Assembly: GCA_036564245.1 (NCBI GenBank)
Contig: DATCKU010000071.1
Coordinates: 1 to 64,000, forward strand
DNA from: Thermasporomyces sp036564245
GTDB taxonomy: Bacteria > Actinomycetota > Actinomycetes > Propionibacteriales > Actinopolymorphaceae
Reading direction: 5' to 3'
Length of the DNA stretch: 64,000 nt
The position numbers and the translations under genes are program-made. The notes beneath the pieces were generated by a model. That model ran no database searches, was not told the DNA's origin, and saw nothing but the letters and a program-made list of their open reading frames with translations. Below, in pieces: positions 51,315 to 59,620 of this stretch (positions are counted from its first letter, which is position 1; every line of letters begins with the position of its first letter).

Positions 51315-52363
51315 GGCGGATTGAAGTACGAGCGGAGCCCCACGCTGCGATACGCGTTCAACGCCGTCGAGGACGAGTCGATGCGGGTCGCGCCGACCGT
51401 CCGCCCCGACGGGTGGTTCCAGTAGACCAACGCCTTGACGCGCGGCCACTGCGAGATTCGCTGTCCCAGCTGGGTGAAGAACTGGGCTTTGGCGCCAGGG
51501 CTTCCTGGACGTTCGGAGACCCCCCACTCGGCCAGCATGATGGGCTTGCCGGGATGGACGCTCGTCGCCCACGAGTAGAAGCCTGGCCAGCTTGGGTATC
51601 GGGCGAAGCGGCGGTTCATCAGGCTCGAGATGTCACCCCAGTATTCGCCGGTTCCGAAGATGTACGGATCCTGGGCGATCCAGTCGACGACGTCGTCTCC
51701 GGGGTAGAGATATCGGAACCACGCCGTGGAGCCCCATTGCGGCAAGCCCATGTAGTTCATGACCCGGATGATGTTGCGTACCCCACGGTTGTAGAGCCGG
51801 ATCATCACGTGGCGGTACATCAGTCGGTAGTCGTTGGCGCTGTAGCCCGTGCCGGGGCCCTTGACCTCCTCCTCGGGCTCATGGTGGACGGTGAGGAAGA
51901 ACGGCTTGCGGAAGTTCGCTCGAATGTGTGCCGCCAGCCGGTCGATCTCGTGGTCCACCGCGCCCCGGGCCACCTCGATCCACGTGTGACCCATCTCAGG
52001 CTTGTAGTTGATGAAGAGGATGCGTTCCCGTCCGGGCTGGTTCGCAATGGCGATCTCCTGAGGCGTCGGGAAGAGCTGCGGAGCCCGGTGGTAGAAGTGC
52101 GCGATGTTGACCGGACGCCGAATGAGGTTCTCGAAGTTCGCGAGGGCTTGGGGCCAGGTCTGACCTGACACCAAGGGATTGGCTGCGACACCCCACCACG
52201 CTCCACAGGAGGGCACCAGCTTGGCGTTGTAGCCGCAGGTGCTGGGGACCTGGGGCATCTGTTCCTGGCTGTCGACTCCGCTCACGGACTGACAGCCGAG
52301 GACTGTGAGCATGACGGCGCACACGATGACACGCACGCCGGTCGAGCGCTTCATCGCCAGCAT
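51311..52363 (-). CDS. Secreted GH26-like glycosidase (lipoprotein)
   Basis: A 350-residue exported protein. A signal sequence ends in the lipobox VLGC. The TIM barrel is GH26/endo-mannanase-like: the presumed acid/base Glu in TVHHEPEEEV near residue 160 and the presumed nucleophile in PIMLAEWGVSE near 277, with DVVDWIAQDPYIFG and ALVYWNHPSG as barrel strands. EPS loci often carry such hydrolases to trim or release their polymer. ATG 52363 is preferred for signal-peptide geometry; in-frame ATG 52354 and 52411 are alternatives. Its end overlaps the flippase end by four bases. Confidence 0.82.
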   Translation of the reverse strand: MLAMKRSTGVRVIVCAVMLTVLGCQSVSGVDSQEQMPQVPSTCGYNAKLVPSCGAWWGVAANPLVSGQTWPQALANFENLIRRPVNIAHFYHRAPQLFPTPQEIAIANQPGRERILFINYKPEMGHTWIEVARGAVDHEIDRLAAHIRANFRKPFFLTVHHEPEEEVKGPGTGYSANDYRLMYRHVMIRLYNRGVRNIIRVMNYMGLPQWGSTAWFRYLYPGDDVVDWIAQDPYIFGTGEYWGDISSLMNRRFARYPSWPGFYSWATSVHPGKPIMLAEWGVSERPGSPGAKAQFFTQLGQRISQWPRVKALVYWNHPSGRTVGATRIDSSSTALNAYRSVGLRSYFNPP

Positions 52364-52545
52364 GAGCACGAATCCCTGGGTCTTGAAGCGGACGTTCTCG
52401 AGCGTCCGCACGGCCTCGCCAGAAGAATTCCCGCCAAAACGCTGAACTCATGCGTACCGATACGCAACCGTCATACTTCGGCCTGTGGCTTTCTCCAGAC
52501 ATCTGGGACAGATCCGACGCTGTCCCTCGGCAGGTGACCCGCAGC

Positions 52546-52637
52546 ATTCGAGTTGCACTATTCGACGTGCAGTATTCGGCGGGCGCCATTCGATGCGCCT
52601 TCTTCGGAAGGACGCTGTTCGGGACGACCGCTGTTCG
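52546..52637. repeat. 14-bp iteron-like array (ATTCG units)
   Basis: ATTCG starts at 52546, 52560, 52574 and 52588, exactly 14 bp apart; a fifth unit, CTTCG, starts at 52602, again 14 bp on. Two more GTTCG follow at 52617 and 52633 with looser spacing. Units one and two agree further (ATTCGAnnTGCAnT). It lies between the pth stop and the GH26-like gene start. Confidence 0.65.
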
Positions 52638-52668
52638 AAGGCGAGCGGTGCCACCTTGGCAGATCCGG

Positions 52669-53283
52669 TCAGCGTTCGACCTGTTCGGCCTGGGCGAGCG
52701 GGGCGTGGAAGATGTTCTGGGTGCGCTCGAGGCCGGCGAGGATCAGCGACTCCACCGCGTCCGCCGCACGCTCGAGGAAAAGCGGTAGCTCCTTGCGTTC
52801 TGCGCTCGTGAACGGCGACAGGACGAACTCGGCCGGATCCTTCTGCCCGGGCGGGCGCCCGATGCCACAGCGCACCCGGTAGAAGTCGCCGGTGCCGAGC
52901 GAGCGGCGGATCGATCGGATGCCGTTGTGGCCCGTGTCCCCACCACCACGCTTGAGCCGCAGGGTGGCGAAGGGGATGTCCAGCTCGTCATGCACCACGA
53001 CGAGGTTGCCCGGCTCCAGCCGGTAGTAGTCGAGCAGAGCCGATACCGGCCCTCCGGACTCGTTCATGTAGCTGCGCGGCTTCGCCAGCACGACACGTAC
53101 GCCGGGTAGCGGACCCAGACGGGTCTCGACGACGTCGGCACGCGCGCGACGGAGGGGGCGGAACTTCTCACCTACCCGCTGGGCGAGCAGGTCGACCACC
53201 ATGTGGCCCAGGTTGTGACGATGCGCGGCGTACTCGGGCCCGGGGTTCCCGATACCCGCAACCAGCCACGCATCGTCCACCAT
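52669..53283 (-). CDS. pth: Peptidyl-tRNA hydrolase
   Basis: A 204-residue Pth1 enzyme that releases tRNA from prematurely dropped peptidyl-tRNA. GIGNPGPEYAAHRHNLGHMV near residue 9 holds the catalytic Asn and His; the second signature is VHDELDIPFATLRLKRGGG near 98, then GHNGIRSI. The C-terminal ten residues are extended relative to E. coli. It follows rplY by 47 bp in the classical rplY-pth pair. Length and motifs are standard. Confidence 0.96.
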   Translation of the reverse strand: MVDDAWLVAGIGNPGPEYAAHRHNLGHMVVDLLAQRVGEKFRPLRRARADVVETRLGPLPGVRVVLAKPRSYMNESGGPVSALLDYYRLEPGNLVVVHDELDIPFATLRLKRGGGDTGHNGIRSIRRSLGTGDFYRVRCGIGRPPGQKDPAEFVLSPFTSAERKELPLFLERAADAVESLILAGLERTQNIFHAPLAQAEQVER

Positions 53284-53330
53284 GGCGAATCCGCGCTCTT
53301 GTCCTCCGAACGTCAGCGAGGCTCGGTCGC

Positions 53331-53948
53331 TTACTCAGACTCCGTGGTCTCGGCCGCGGCCTCCTCGCCCTCCGCGGGCGCCTCGCCCACCTCGGCCTCC
53401 ACCTGGGCAGCGGTCGGGGCCGCGGTGATGTTGACCACCAGCACATCCGGGTCGTCTTGCAACGTCACACCAGCAGGCAGGCTGATGTCGCGGGCGTGGA
53501 TCTGCGTGCCGACCTCGGCGTCCTCGATCGACACGTCGATGTGGCTCGGAATCCGCGTGGCCTCCGCCTCGACGGACAGGCTCGTGTGCTCGACCGACAC
53601 GAGGGTCCCCGGAGCGGCGTCACCCACGGTCTGGATGGGCACCGACACGACGACCTTCTCACCGCGCTTGACGATCAGGAAGTCGACGTGCTCGAGGAAA
53701 CCCTTGATCGGATCACGCTGGACCTGCTTGGGAATCGCGAGCTCGCTCCGATCTCCCAGGTCGAGGTCGAACAACGCGTTGGAGGTTTTGAGCGCGAGCA
53801 TCAGCTCATGGCCGGGCAGTGCGATGTGGACCGGAGCGCTGCCGTGGCCGTACAAAACTGCGGGAACCATTCCGGCACGCCTGATGCGCCGGGCTGCACC
53901 CTTACCGAACTCGGTGCGGGACTCGGCCTTTATCTTGACCTCGGGCAC
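53331..53948 (-). CDS. rplY: Large-subunit ribosomal protein bL25 (CTC form)
   Basis: A 205-residue L25 of the long, general-stress CTC type, binding 5S rRNA. The N-terminal L25 domain (VKIKAESRTEFGKGAARRIR, PAVLYGHG) is followed by the TL5-like C-terminal beta domain (VPIQTVGDAAPGTLVSVEHT) and a Glu/Ala-rich acidic tail. I place the start at GTG 53948, which follows AGGAG; the frame open to 54035 is an extension. It is in the usual glmU-prs-rplY-pth order. Confidence 0.95.
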   Translation of the reverse strand: MPEVKIKAESRTEFGKGAARRIRRAGMVPAVLYGHGSAPVHIALPGHELMLALKTSNALFDLDLGDRSELAIPKQVQRDPIKGFLEHVDFLIVKRGEKVVVSVPIQTVGDAAPGTLVSVEHTSLSVEAEATRIPSHIDVSIEDAEVGTQIHARDISLPAGVTLQDDPDVLVVNITAAPTAAQVEAEVGEAPAEGEEAAAETTESE

Positions 53949-54216
53949 GGAGCTACTCCTCAAACGGTCGCGTGTCAGCTTGGTCAACGTCTCGACTGGC
54001 GGGTTTGTTGCCCGGCGGCGCCACCTGGCCGGCACCGTGACCGTCCGGGCCGGACGAGCTTTCGCTCACCGGGACCCGCCCCCACCACGTCGATCGTTGA
54101 GCACGACGCTGATCACGGAGCGCAGCCGGGCGTCCCTGGCCGAGGCAACCGGCACAGAATACCTCCACGCGCGAGCCACGTGGACACCGGCCTCCCCCTG
54201 AAATGACCACAAAGCA
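53949..54216. other. Intergenic stretch between prs and rplY
   Basis: About 270 bp. It should carry the rplY promoter. I see no RNA gene; the only clear structure is the hairpin after prs at 54217-54244. Confidence 0.4.
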
Positions 54217-54244
54217 CGTCCCCACAGGCGACGAACGGGGGACG
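54217..54244 (-). terminator. Hairpin 24 bp after prs
   Basis: CGTCCCC (54217-54223) and GGGGACG (54238-54244) form a 7-bp stem. In the minus-strand transcript it lies just after the prs stop and is followed by TGCTTTG. A moderate intrinsic-terminator candidate for glmU-prs. Confidence 0.45.
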
Positions 54245-54267
54245 GCCGAATGGGTGAGCTCGGGCTC

Positions 54268-55248
54268 CTAGCTGGCTCCGCCGAAGAGGCTGGTCACCGA
54301 CCCGTCCTCGAAGACCTCACGGATCGCGCGCGCGATCAGAGGGGCGATCGACAGCACCGTGAGGGAGTCGAACTGACGCTCCGGCGGAATCGGCAGCGTG
54401 TTGGTGACCACGACCTCACGAAGCTGGGCATTCTTGAGCCGGTCCACCGCCGGGTCCGAGAGGACGCCATGGGTCGCTGCCACCATCACGTCCCGGGCAC
54501 CGGCCGCCATCAGTGCCTCCGACGCCTTGACCACGGTGCCACCGGTGTCGATCATGTCGTCGACCACGAGGCAGGTCCGCCCCTCGACGTCACCGACGAC
54601 CCGGTTGGCCACGACCTGGTTGGGTACGCGTGGGTCCCGCGTCTTGTGGATGAATGCCAGCGGACAACCACCGAGCCGGTCGGTCCACTGCTCGGCGACC
54701 CGCACGCGTCCTGCGTCCGGCGCCACCACCGTGATCTCCGACGTGTCGACCCGGGACTCGATGTACTCCGACAGCACCGGGAGCGCCAGCAGGTGGTCGA
54801 CCGGCCCGTCGAAGAACCCCTGGACCTGCGCCGTGTGGATGTCGACCGCCATCAGCCGGTCGGCGCCTGCGGTGGTCAGCAGGTCGGCCATGAGTCGGGC
54901 CGAGATCGGCTCCCGCCCACGGTGCTTCTTGTCCTGCCGCGCATAGCCGTAAAACGGGATGACGACAGTGATCCGCTTGGCTGACGCCCGTTTCAACGCG
55001 TCGACCATGATCAACTGCTCCATGATCCATTCATTGATGGGCGCCGTGTGGCTCTGGATCACGAAGGCGTCGCAGCCGCGGACCGACTCCTCGAACCTGA
55101 TGTAGATCTCGCCGTTCGCGAAGTTGTACGCGGTGGTCGGAACGAGCTCGACTCCGAGCAGCTCGGCCACTTCCTGCGCGAGCTGGGGGTGTGCTCGCCC
55201 GGAGAAGAGCATGAGGTTTTTCTGGGTGGGGCGCTTGAGGCCGTTCAC
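54268..55248 (-). CDS. prs: Ribose-phosphate pyrophosphokinase
   Basis: A 326-residue class I PRPP synthase making 5-phosphoribosyl pyrophosphate from ribose-5-phosphate and ATP. The flexible loop has PFYGYARQDKKHRGREPISA, the metal-binding stretch DRLMAVDIHTAQVQGFFDGP near 137, and the PRPP site VVDDMIDTGGTVVKASEAL near 225. Length is standard. It overlaps glmU by four bases (55245-55248) and is co-transcribed with it. Confidence 0.97.
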   Translation of the reverse strand: MNGLKRPTQKNLMLFSGRAHPQLAQEVAELLGVELVPTTAYNFANGEIYIRFEESVRGCDAFVIQSHTAPINEWIMEQLIMVDALKRASAKRITVVIPFYGYARQDKKHRGREPISARLMADLLTTAGADRLMAVDIHTAQVQGFFDGPVDHLLALPVLSEYIESRVDTSEITVVAPDAGRVRVAEQWTDRLGGCPLAFIHKTRDPRVPNQVVANRVVGDVEGRTCLVVDDMIDTGGTVVKASEALMAAGARDVMVAATHGVLSDPAVDRLKNAQLREVVVTNTLPIPPERQFDSLTVLSIAPLIARAIREVFEDGSVTSLFGGAS

Positions 55249-56873
55249 CGGGTGGTCCCTCCCTGGTCCTCGTCGCTTCCAGTGTCCCTCACCGTCGTGA
55301 CATCGGCACCGTCGGCCGGCGCCACGCCACCCGTGTCCCGCATGTCGGCAAGCGGACCGACACGCTCCGTGGCCCCTCTGGCGTTCGGATCGCCCGGAGC
55401 GTCGGTCGCCTCGCCAGACTCCGCGGTCGCCGCGGCTTCCTCAGCCGCTGCGGCGGTCTTGGTTCCAGCGCGTTTCCGGGCGACCCATCCGGCGATGTTG
55501 CGCTGCCGGCCCCTCGCCACGGCGAGCTCCCCGGGCTCGACGTCCTTCACCACCGTGGACCCCGCCGCCACGTAGCTGCCGTCTGCGATGCGCCGCGGGG
55601 CGACCAGCACCGAATCGCTTCCGATGAACACATGCCGGCCCACGTCGGTGTGATGTTTGTGGACCCCGTCGTAGTTCGCGAAGATCGTTCCGGCTCCGAT
55701 GTTGGTCCCTTCGCCGACGGTCGCATCACCGATGTAGGCGAGATGCGGCGCCTTGGCGCCCGGTCCGATCTCGGCGTTCTTCGTCTCGACGAACGTTCCG
55801 ACCTTGGATCCGTCGCGTAACCGGGTGCCGGGCCGCAGGTACGCGAACGGACCGACGCTCACGCGGGGCCCGATGTCCGCGCTCGTTCCATGCGTACGCA
55901 CGACCCGCGCATCCTCACCGACCACCGTGTCGATCAGCGTGGTGTCCGGACCGATCTCCGCGCCGGCCGCCACCCGCGTGGTTCCATGCAGCTGGGTGTG
56001 GGGCCGCAGCACCACGTCGGCCTGCAACTCGACGGTGACGTCCACCCAGGTGGTCGCCGGATCGATCACCGTGACGCCAGAGCGCATCCAGCGGTCGAGC
56101 ACCCGGTCGTTGAGCACTCGTCGCAGCTCGGCGAGCTGCACCTGGTCGTTGATGCCGAGGATGTCGCGGTAGTCGTCGGCCACCACGGCGTCCACCTGGT
56201 GACCGTCGTGACGGAGGATGCCGAGGACGTCTGTGAGGTACTCCTCACCCTGACTGTTGTCCGTCTTGAGCCGGGCCAGCGCATCGGCGAGCGGACCGAC
56301 GTCGAAGGCGTAGATGCCAGAGTTGATCTCGACGATCGCCCGCTGCTCAGGCGTGGCGTCCTTGTGCTCGACGATCCCGGCGACGTGATCGTCCGCGTCA
56401 CGAAGGATGCGGCCGTAGCCCGTCGGATCGGGAACGACCGCCGTCAGCACGGTGGCTGCGGACCGGCGTGCGACGTGGCCTGCCACCAGCTCGCGCAGCG
56501 AGTTCGCGGAGAGCAGCGGGGCGTCGGCGTAGGTCACGACGACGGTTCCGGTCAGGCTGGGCAGAGCGTCGAGGGCGGTCCGTACGGCATGGCCGGTGCC
56601 GCGTTGGTGCTCCTGCACGACCGGCAACGCGTCAGGGTCGATCTCCGCGAGATGAGGCACCACCTGCTCGCGCAGGTGCCCGACCACGACAGCCAGATGG
56701 GTCGGCTGCAGCGACCGTGCGGTCGCCACCACGTGGCCGAGCAGGCTCCGCCCGCCGAGGTCGTAGAGCAGCTTGGACTTCCGCGACTTCATGCGGGTGC
56801 CCTTGCCGGCGGCGAGAACGATGACGGCAGTCGGACGTGGGGAAATGGGATCGGGATGGTTCGGGATGCTCAC
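55245..56873 (-). CDS. glmU: Bifunctional GlmU: glucosamine-1-P acetyltransferase/UDP-GlcNAc pyrophosphorylase
   Basis: A 542-residue GlmU making UDP-N-acetylglucosamine. The N-terminal uridyltransferase starts IVLAAGKGTRMKSRKSKLLY, with TYADAPLLS and GEEYLTDVLGILRHDG further on. The C-terminal left-handed beta-helix acetyltransferase runs from about 265 to 470 (GPFAYLRPGTRL, KNAEIGPGAKAPHLAYIGDA, NYDGVHKHHT). A disordered acidic/Ala-rich extension of about 60 residues follows, common in actinobacteria. It supplies the precursor for peptidoglycan and probably for EPS. Confidence 0.97.
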   Translation of the reverse strand: MSIPNHPDPISPRPTAVIVLAAGKGTRMKSRKSKLLYDLGGRSLLGHVVATARSLQPTHLAVVVGHLREQVVPHLAEIDPDALPVVQEHQRGTGHAVRTALDALPSLTGTVVVTYADAPLLSANSLRELVAGHVARRSAATVLTAVVPDPTGYGRILRDADDHVAGIVEHKDATPEQRAIVEINSGIYAFDVGPLADALARLKTDNSQGEEYLTDVLGILRHDGHQVDAVVADDYRDILGINDQVQLAELRRVLNDRVLDRWMRSGVTVIDPATTWVDVTVELQADVVLRPHTQLHGTTRVAAGAEIGPDTTLIDTVVGEDARVVRTHGTSADIGPRVSVGPFAYLRPGTRLRDGSKVGTFVETKNAEIGPGAKAPHLAYIGDATVGEGTNIGAGTIFANYDGVHKHHTDVGRHVFIGSDSVLVAPRRIADGSYVAAGSTVVKDVEPGELAVARGRQRNIAGWVARKRAGTKTAAAAEEAAATAESGEATDAPGDPNARGATERVGPLADMRDTGGVAPADGADVTTVRDTGSDEDQGGTTR

Positions 56874-56935
56874 GCGGGCGTTCTCTCCTTCGAGGCCTCG
56901 CGGTCAACGGCAGGGGCCGCTTCGGATCACTCCGG

Positions 56936-57961
56936 TCAGCCCGTTCGCGGCCTTGTCCGGTGCACGGCCTCGGCGGTTACGTCGACGCGTACGAGATCGT
57001 TCCCGGCAGGCGCGTCGACGGAGCGAGGTCGTCCGCCCGGGGCTGGCGCTTCGCGCCCGAGCATACTTGCGTCACCTTGCGCGATGGCGAGGAACCGCGT
57101 GAGTGCCGCCGACGGGTTCTCCGGAGCCCAGGCGAGGCCGAGATCCCAGGTCGGTAGCGCGTCGCGTGGCGGGCGGTAGACGACGAGGGCGGGATCGATC
57201 GGCGGAGGTGGCCCGATCAGCAGCGAGACCCCGAGACCAGCGGCGACCAGTGCCACGATCGTGGGAGCGTCCTTGGCGTGCTGCACCACGTCGGGAGTGA
57301 ATCCAGCCCGCCGGCAGTGGTCGAGGATGAGGTCGTATCCCGTGGAACCAGGCTCCTTAGTGTACAAGACGAACGGCTGGTCGGCGAGGTCGGCGAGCGC
57401 GACCTCATCCCGGGCCGCCAACGGGTGGGCGGCAGGCAGCGCGACGACCATCGAGTTTCGCTCGAGCACCACGACCTCGAGCCCCAGGCGATCGATCGGC
57501 GTCCCGGCCGGCTGTTGCGGTCGCAGCAGGCCGGCGTCGAGGGCCCCGCTCTGCAGCGCCTCCAGCTGCTGCAAGGTCGTCATGAAGCTGATCTCCAGGT
57601 GAACGTCGGGGCATTCGGTACGGAACCGGCGGACCAGCCTGGGCATCACCTCGTACGTCGCCGACTGCACGAAGCCCAGCCGCAACGTGCCGATCTCACC
57701 TCGCGCGGCGCGGACCGCATCGCGCCGGGCGTTGTCGACCCGGCGCAGGATCTCGCGGGCTTCGTCGAGGAACACCTGGCCGGCAGACGTCAGGCTGAGC
57801 CGCCGCCGCGCCCGGCTGAAGAGCCTGACTCCGAGCTCGCGCTCCAAGGCCGCGATCTGGCGGCTCAACGTCGGCTGCGCGAGGTGCAGCCGCTTCGCCG
57901 CGCGACCCATGTGCATGCCGTCGGCCACGGCGAGGAACGCGCGAAGTTGGTCGAGTTCCAC
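56936..57961 (-). CDS. LysR-family transcriptional regulator
   Basis: A 341-residue LysR regulator. The N-terminal winged helix is MELDQLRAFLAVADGMHMGR followed by RAAKRLHLAQPTLSRQIAAL. The effector domain starts near 90 (GTLRLGFVQSATYEVMPRLV). The C-terminal 45 residues form an unusual Arg/Pro-rich tail. It diverges from an aldo-keto reductase gene 83 bp away, and a palindrome at 57982-58007 lies in between, so it probably controls both genes. Inducer unknown. Confidence 0.92.
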   Translation of the reverse strand: MELDQLRAFLAVADGMHMGRAAKRLHLAQPTLSRQIAALERELGVRLFSRARRRLSLTSAGQVFLDEAREILRRVDNARRDAVRAARGEIGTLRLGFVQSATYEVMPRLVRRFRTECPDVHLEISFMTTLQQLEALQSGALDAGLLRPQQPAGTPIDRLGLEVVVLERNSMVVALPAAHPLAARDEVALADLADQPFVLYTKEPGSTGYDLILDHCRRAGFTPDVVQHAKDAPTIVALVAAGLGVSLLIGPPPPIDPALVVYRPPRDALPTWDLGLAWAPENPSAALTRFLAIAQGDASMLGREAPAPGGRPRSVDAPAGNDLVRVDVTAEAVHRTRPRTG

Positions 57962-57981
57962 GGACTCAATGATGTCGTACG

Positions 57982-58007
57982 TGCATCAACTTGTGAAAGA
58001 TGTTGCA
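57982..58007. promoter_or_regulatory. LysR-type palindrome between lysR and aldo-keto reductase
   Basis: TGCATCAAC (57982-57990) and GATGTTGCA (57999-58007) are inverted repeats with seven of nine pairs matching, centre 57994.5. Position between divergent genes fits a LysR recognition site. Confidence 0.5.
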
Positions 58008-58037
58008 TTGGACGTATCAGTCCTGGCTGTCTAGGTT
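58008..58037 (+). promoter_or_regulatory. Promoter of the aldo-keto reductase gene (leaderless)
   Basis: TTGGAC (58008-58013), 18 bp, TAGGTT (58032-58037). The start would fall at about 58044-58045, where the ATG begins. The mRNA is thus probably leaderless. The LysR palindrome abuts the -35 box. Confidence 0.5.
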
Positions 58038-58044
58038 TCGATCC

Positions 58045-59049
58045 ATGGAGCAGCGACATCTCGGACGTACGGGCCTTTCGGTCTCCGAGCTCTGCCTCGG
58101 CACCATGACGTTCGGACGCGAGACGGACGAGCCGACGGCACACCGGATGCTGGACGCCTTCGCTGACGCAGGCGGCACGTTCATCGACACCGCGAACGGC
58201 TACTCGAACGGAGCGTCAGAGGAGATCCTCGGGCGGTGGCTCAAGCGGCGCCGTCGCGACGACTTCGTGATCGCCACCAAGGTCTTCCACCGGGTGGGCC
58301 CGGGCAGCAACGACCGAGGCGGGGGCCGCAAGCACATCCTGAGCGCGGTCGAGGACAGCCTGCGCAGGCTGGGCACCGACTACATCGACCTCTACCAGAC
58401 CCACGTCTTCGACGAGAACACCCCGCTCGAGGAGACCCTGTCCACGCTGGACCACCTCGTGAGGAGCGGGAAGGTGCGCTTCCTCGGTGCGAGCAGCTAC
58501 AGCGGATGGCAGCTGCAGAAGGCGCTCGACCTGGCACGCCAGCACGGGTGGGAGCCGTACGTCTGTCTGCAGCCCCTCTACAACCTGCTCGACCGCGACG
58601 CGGAATGGGAGCTCATCCCCGTGTGCCTGGCTGAGGGTCTCGGCCTCATCGCATGGAGCCCGCTGCGCATGGGGTTCCTCTCTGGCCGGTATCGCCGCGG
58701 GATGACCCGCCCAGCCGAAGGCACCCGGCTCGAGACGTTCTACGCGAACAACAGCCCGGAGTGGACCAGGTACGCCAACGAGCACACCTGGCAGGTGATC
58801 GACACCGTGGCCGACATCGCCCGCGAGACCGGCAGGTCCATGGCGCAGGTCTCGCTGCGCTGGCTGATGCAGCGCCCGGCAGTGACGGCACCGATCATCG
58901 GCGCTCGCACGATGGCGCAGCTCGAGGACAACGTCGGCGCGGTCGGCTGGTCACTGACCGACGAACAGATGGAGCGCCTCGACGCGGTGAGCGAGCAGCG
59001 CCTCCCCTACCCGTACGACGTGCAGGCCTGGGCCCGGACGCTCGCGTGA
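58045..59049 (+). CDS. Aldo-keto reductase
   Basis: A 334-residue NADPH-dependent oxidoreductase. The start is MEQRHLGRTGLSVSELCLGT; catalytic Asp/Tyr lie in FIDTANGYSNG, Lys in DFVIATKVFH, and the His region in DYIDLYQTHVFD. The cofactor site WSPLRMGFLSGRYRRG near 208 and ITAPIIGART-like TAPIIGARTMAQLEDNVGAV complete it. Belongs to the YajO/YghZ-like branch of the family. Controlled presumably by the divergent LysR regulator. Substrate: an aldehyde or ketone, unspecified. Confidence 0.93.
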   Translation: MEQRHLGRTGLSVSELCLGTMTFGRETDEPTAHRMLDAFADAGGTFIDTANGYSNGASEEILGRWLKRRRRDDFVIATKVFHRVGPGSNDRGGGRKHILSAVEDSLRRLGTDYIDLYQTHVFDENTPLEETLSTLDHLVRSGKVRFLGASSYSGWQLQKALDLARQHGWEPYVCLQPLYNLLDRDAEWELIPVCLAEGLGLIAWSPLRMGFLSGRYRRGMTRPAEGTRLETFYANNSPEWTRYANEHTWQVIDTVADIARETGRSMAQVSLRWLMQRPAVTAPIIGARTMAQLEDNVGAVGWSLTDEQMERLDAVSEQRLPYPYDVQAWARTLA

Positions 59050-59102
59050 GCACGAGGACCGGATCGCCTCACCCACGTTGGTCCCGGTGGGCGATGTCTC
59101 GC

Positions 59103-59133
59103 TTGACCTGGAGCGTACTCCAGGTCGGATGAT
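59103..59133 (+). promoter_or_regulatory. MerR-type operator-promoter with 19-bp spacer
   Basis: TTGACC (59103-59108) and GATGAT (59128-59133) are 19 bp apart, the stretched spacing used by MerR activators. A perfect 9-bp dyad GACCTGGAG/CTCCAGGTC (59105-59126) fills the spacer. Transcription would start at about 59140-59141, the ATG of the gene. Confidence 0.7.
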
Positions 59134-59140
59134 GGTGGCC

Positions 59141-59545
59141 ATGACGTCGTACGCACCTGCCGAAGCGGCCAAGCGAACCGGCTTGAGCCTGGACACCCTG
59201 CGCTACTACGAGCGACTCGGACTGACCGGCCCGATCCGTCGTACGACAGGGGGCAAGCGGGTCTACAGCGAGCACGACATCGCGTGGTTCAACCTGCTGA
59301 CGTGCCTGCGACGTGCCGGCCTCGGGATCGCCGACCTGCAACGGTTCATCGGGCGGCTGCGAGGAGTGTCCAACGGGAACCACCAGAGCCCCAACGGTTC
59401 CTCCGACGACAGCGCCGAAGGCGTGGTCGAGCTCCTGGAGAGACGACGCGCGGACCTCACAGCCCAGATGGAGCAGATGCAGACCGCGCTCCGTGTGTTG
59501 GATGGCAAGATCGCCCACTACCGCAGGCTGGCCCGCTCCGGCTGA
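59141..59545 (+). CDS. MerR-family regulator
   Basis: A 134-residue MerR regulator. The N-terminal winged HTH is YAPAEAAKRTGLSLDTLRYY, ERLGLTGPIRRTTGGKRVYS. A linker rich in Asn/Ser (about 85-95) and the coiled dimerisation helix (LLERRRADLTAQMEQMQTAL) follow. No cysteine metal site is present, so the ligand is likely organic or redox-derived. I choose ATG 59141 because the family core begins right there and it matches the predicted leaderless start. The autoregulatory operator lies immediately upstream; the aldo-keto reductase gene ends 92 bp earlier. Confidence 0.92.
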   Translation: MTSYAPAEAAKRTGLSLDTLRYYERLGLTGPIRRTTGGKRVYSEHDIAWFNLLTCLRRAGLGIADLQRFIGRLRGVSNGNHQSPNGSSDDSAEGVVELLERRRADLTAQMEQMQTALRVLDGKIAHYRRLARSG

Positions 59546-59620
59546 TCCGGCTACGGGGATTCCGCCGTACGGCTACACGATCCGGCTACCCCTGTGACGG
59601 CCGGTCGTTCACCGGCAACC

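Noticed and set aside
30105..52668. Insertion sequence or phage ends flanking the accessory block
   Set aside because: No transposase, integrase, target duplication or attachment repeat could be seen by eye.
56874..56935. A tRNA gene beside glmU, as in some actinobacteria
   Set aside because: The gap is 62 bp and lacks a T-loop (GTTCRANYC) on either strand.
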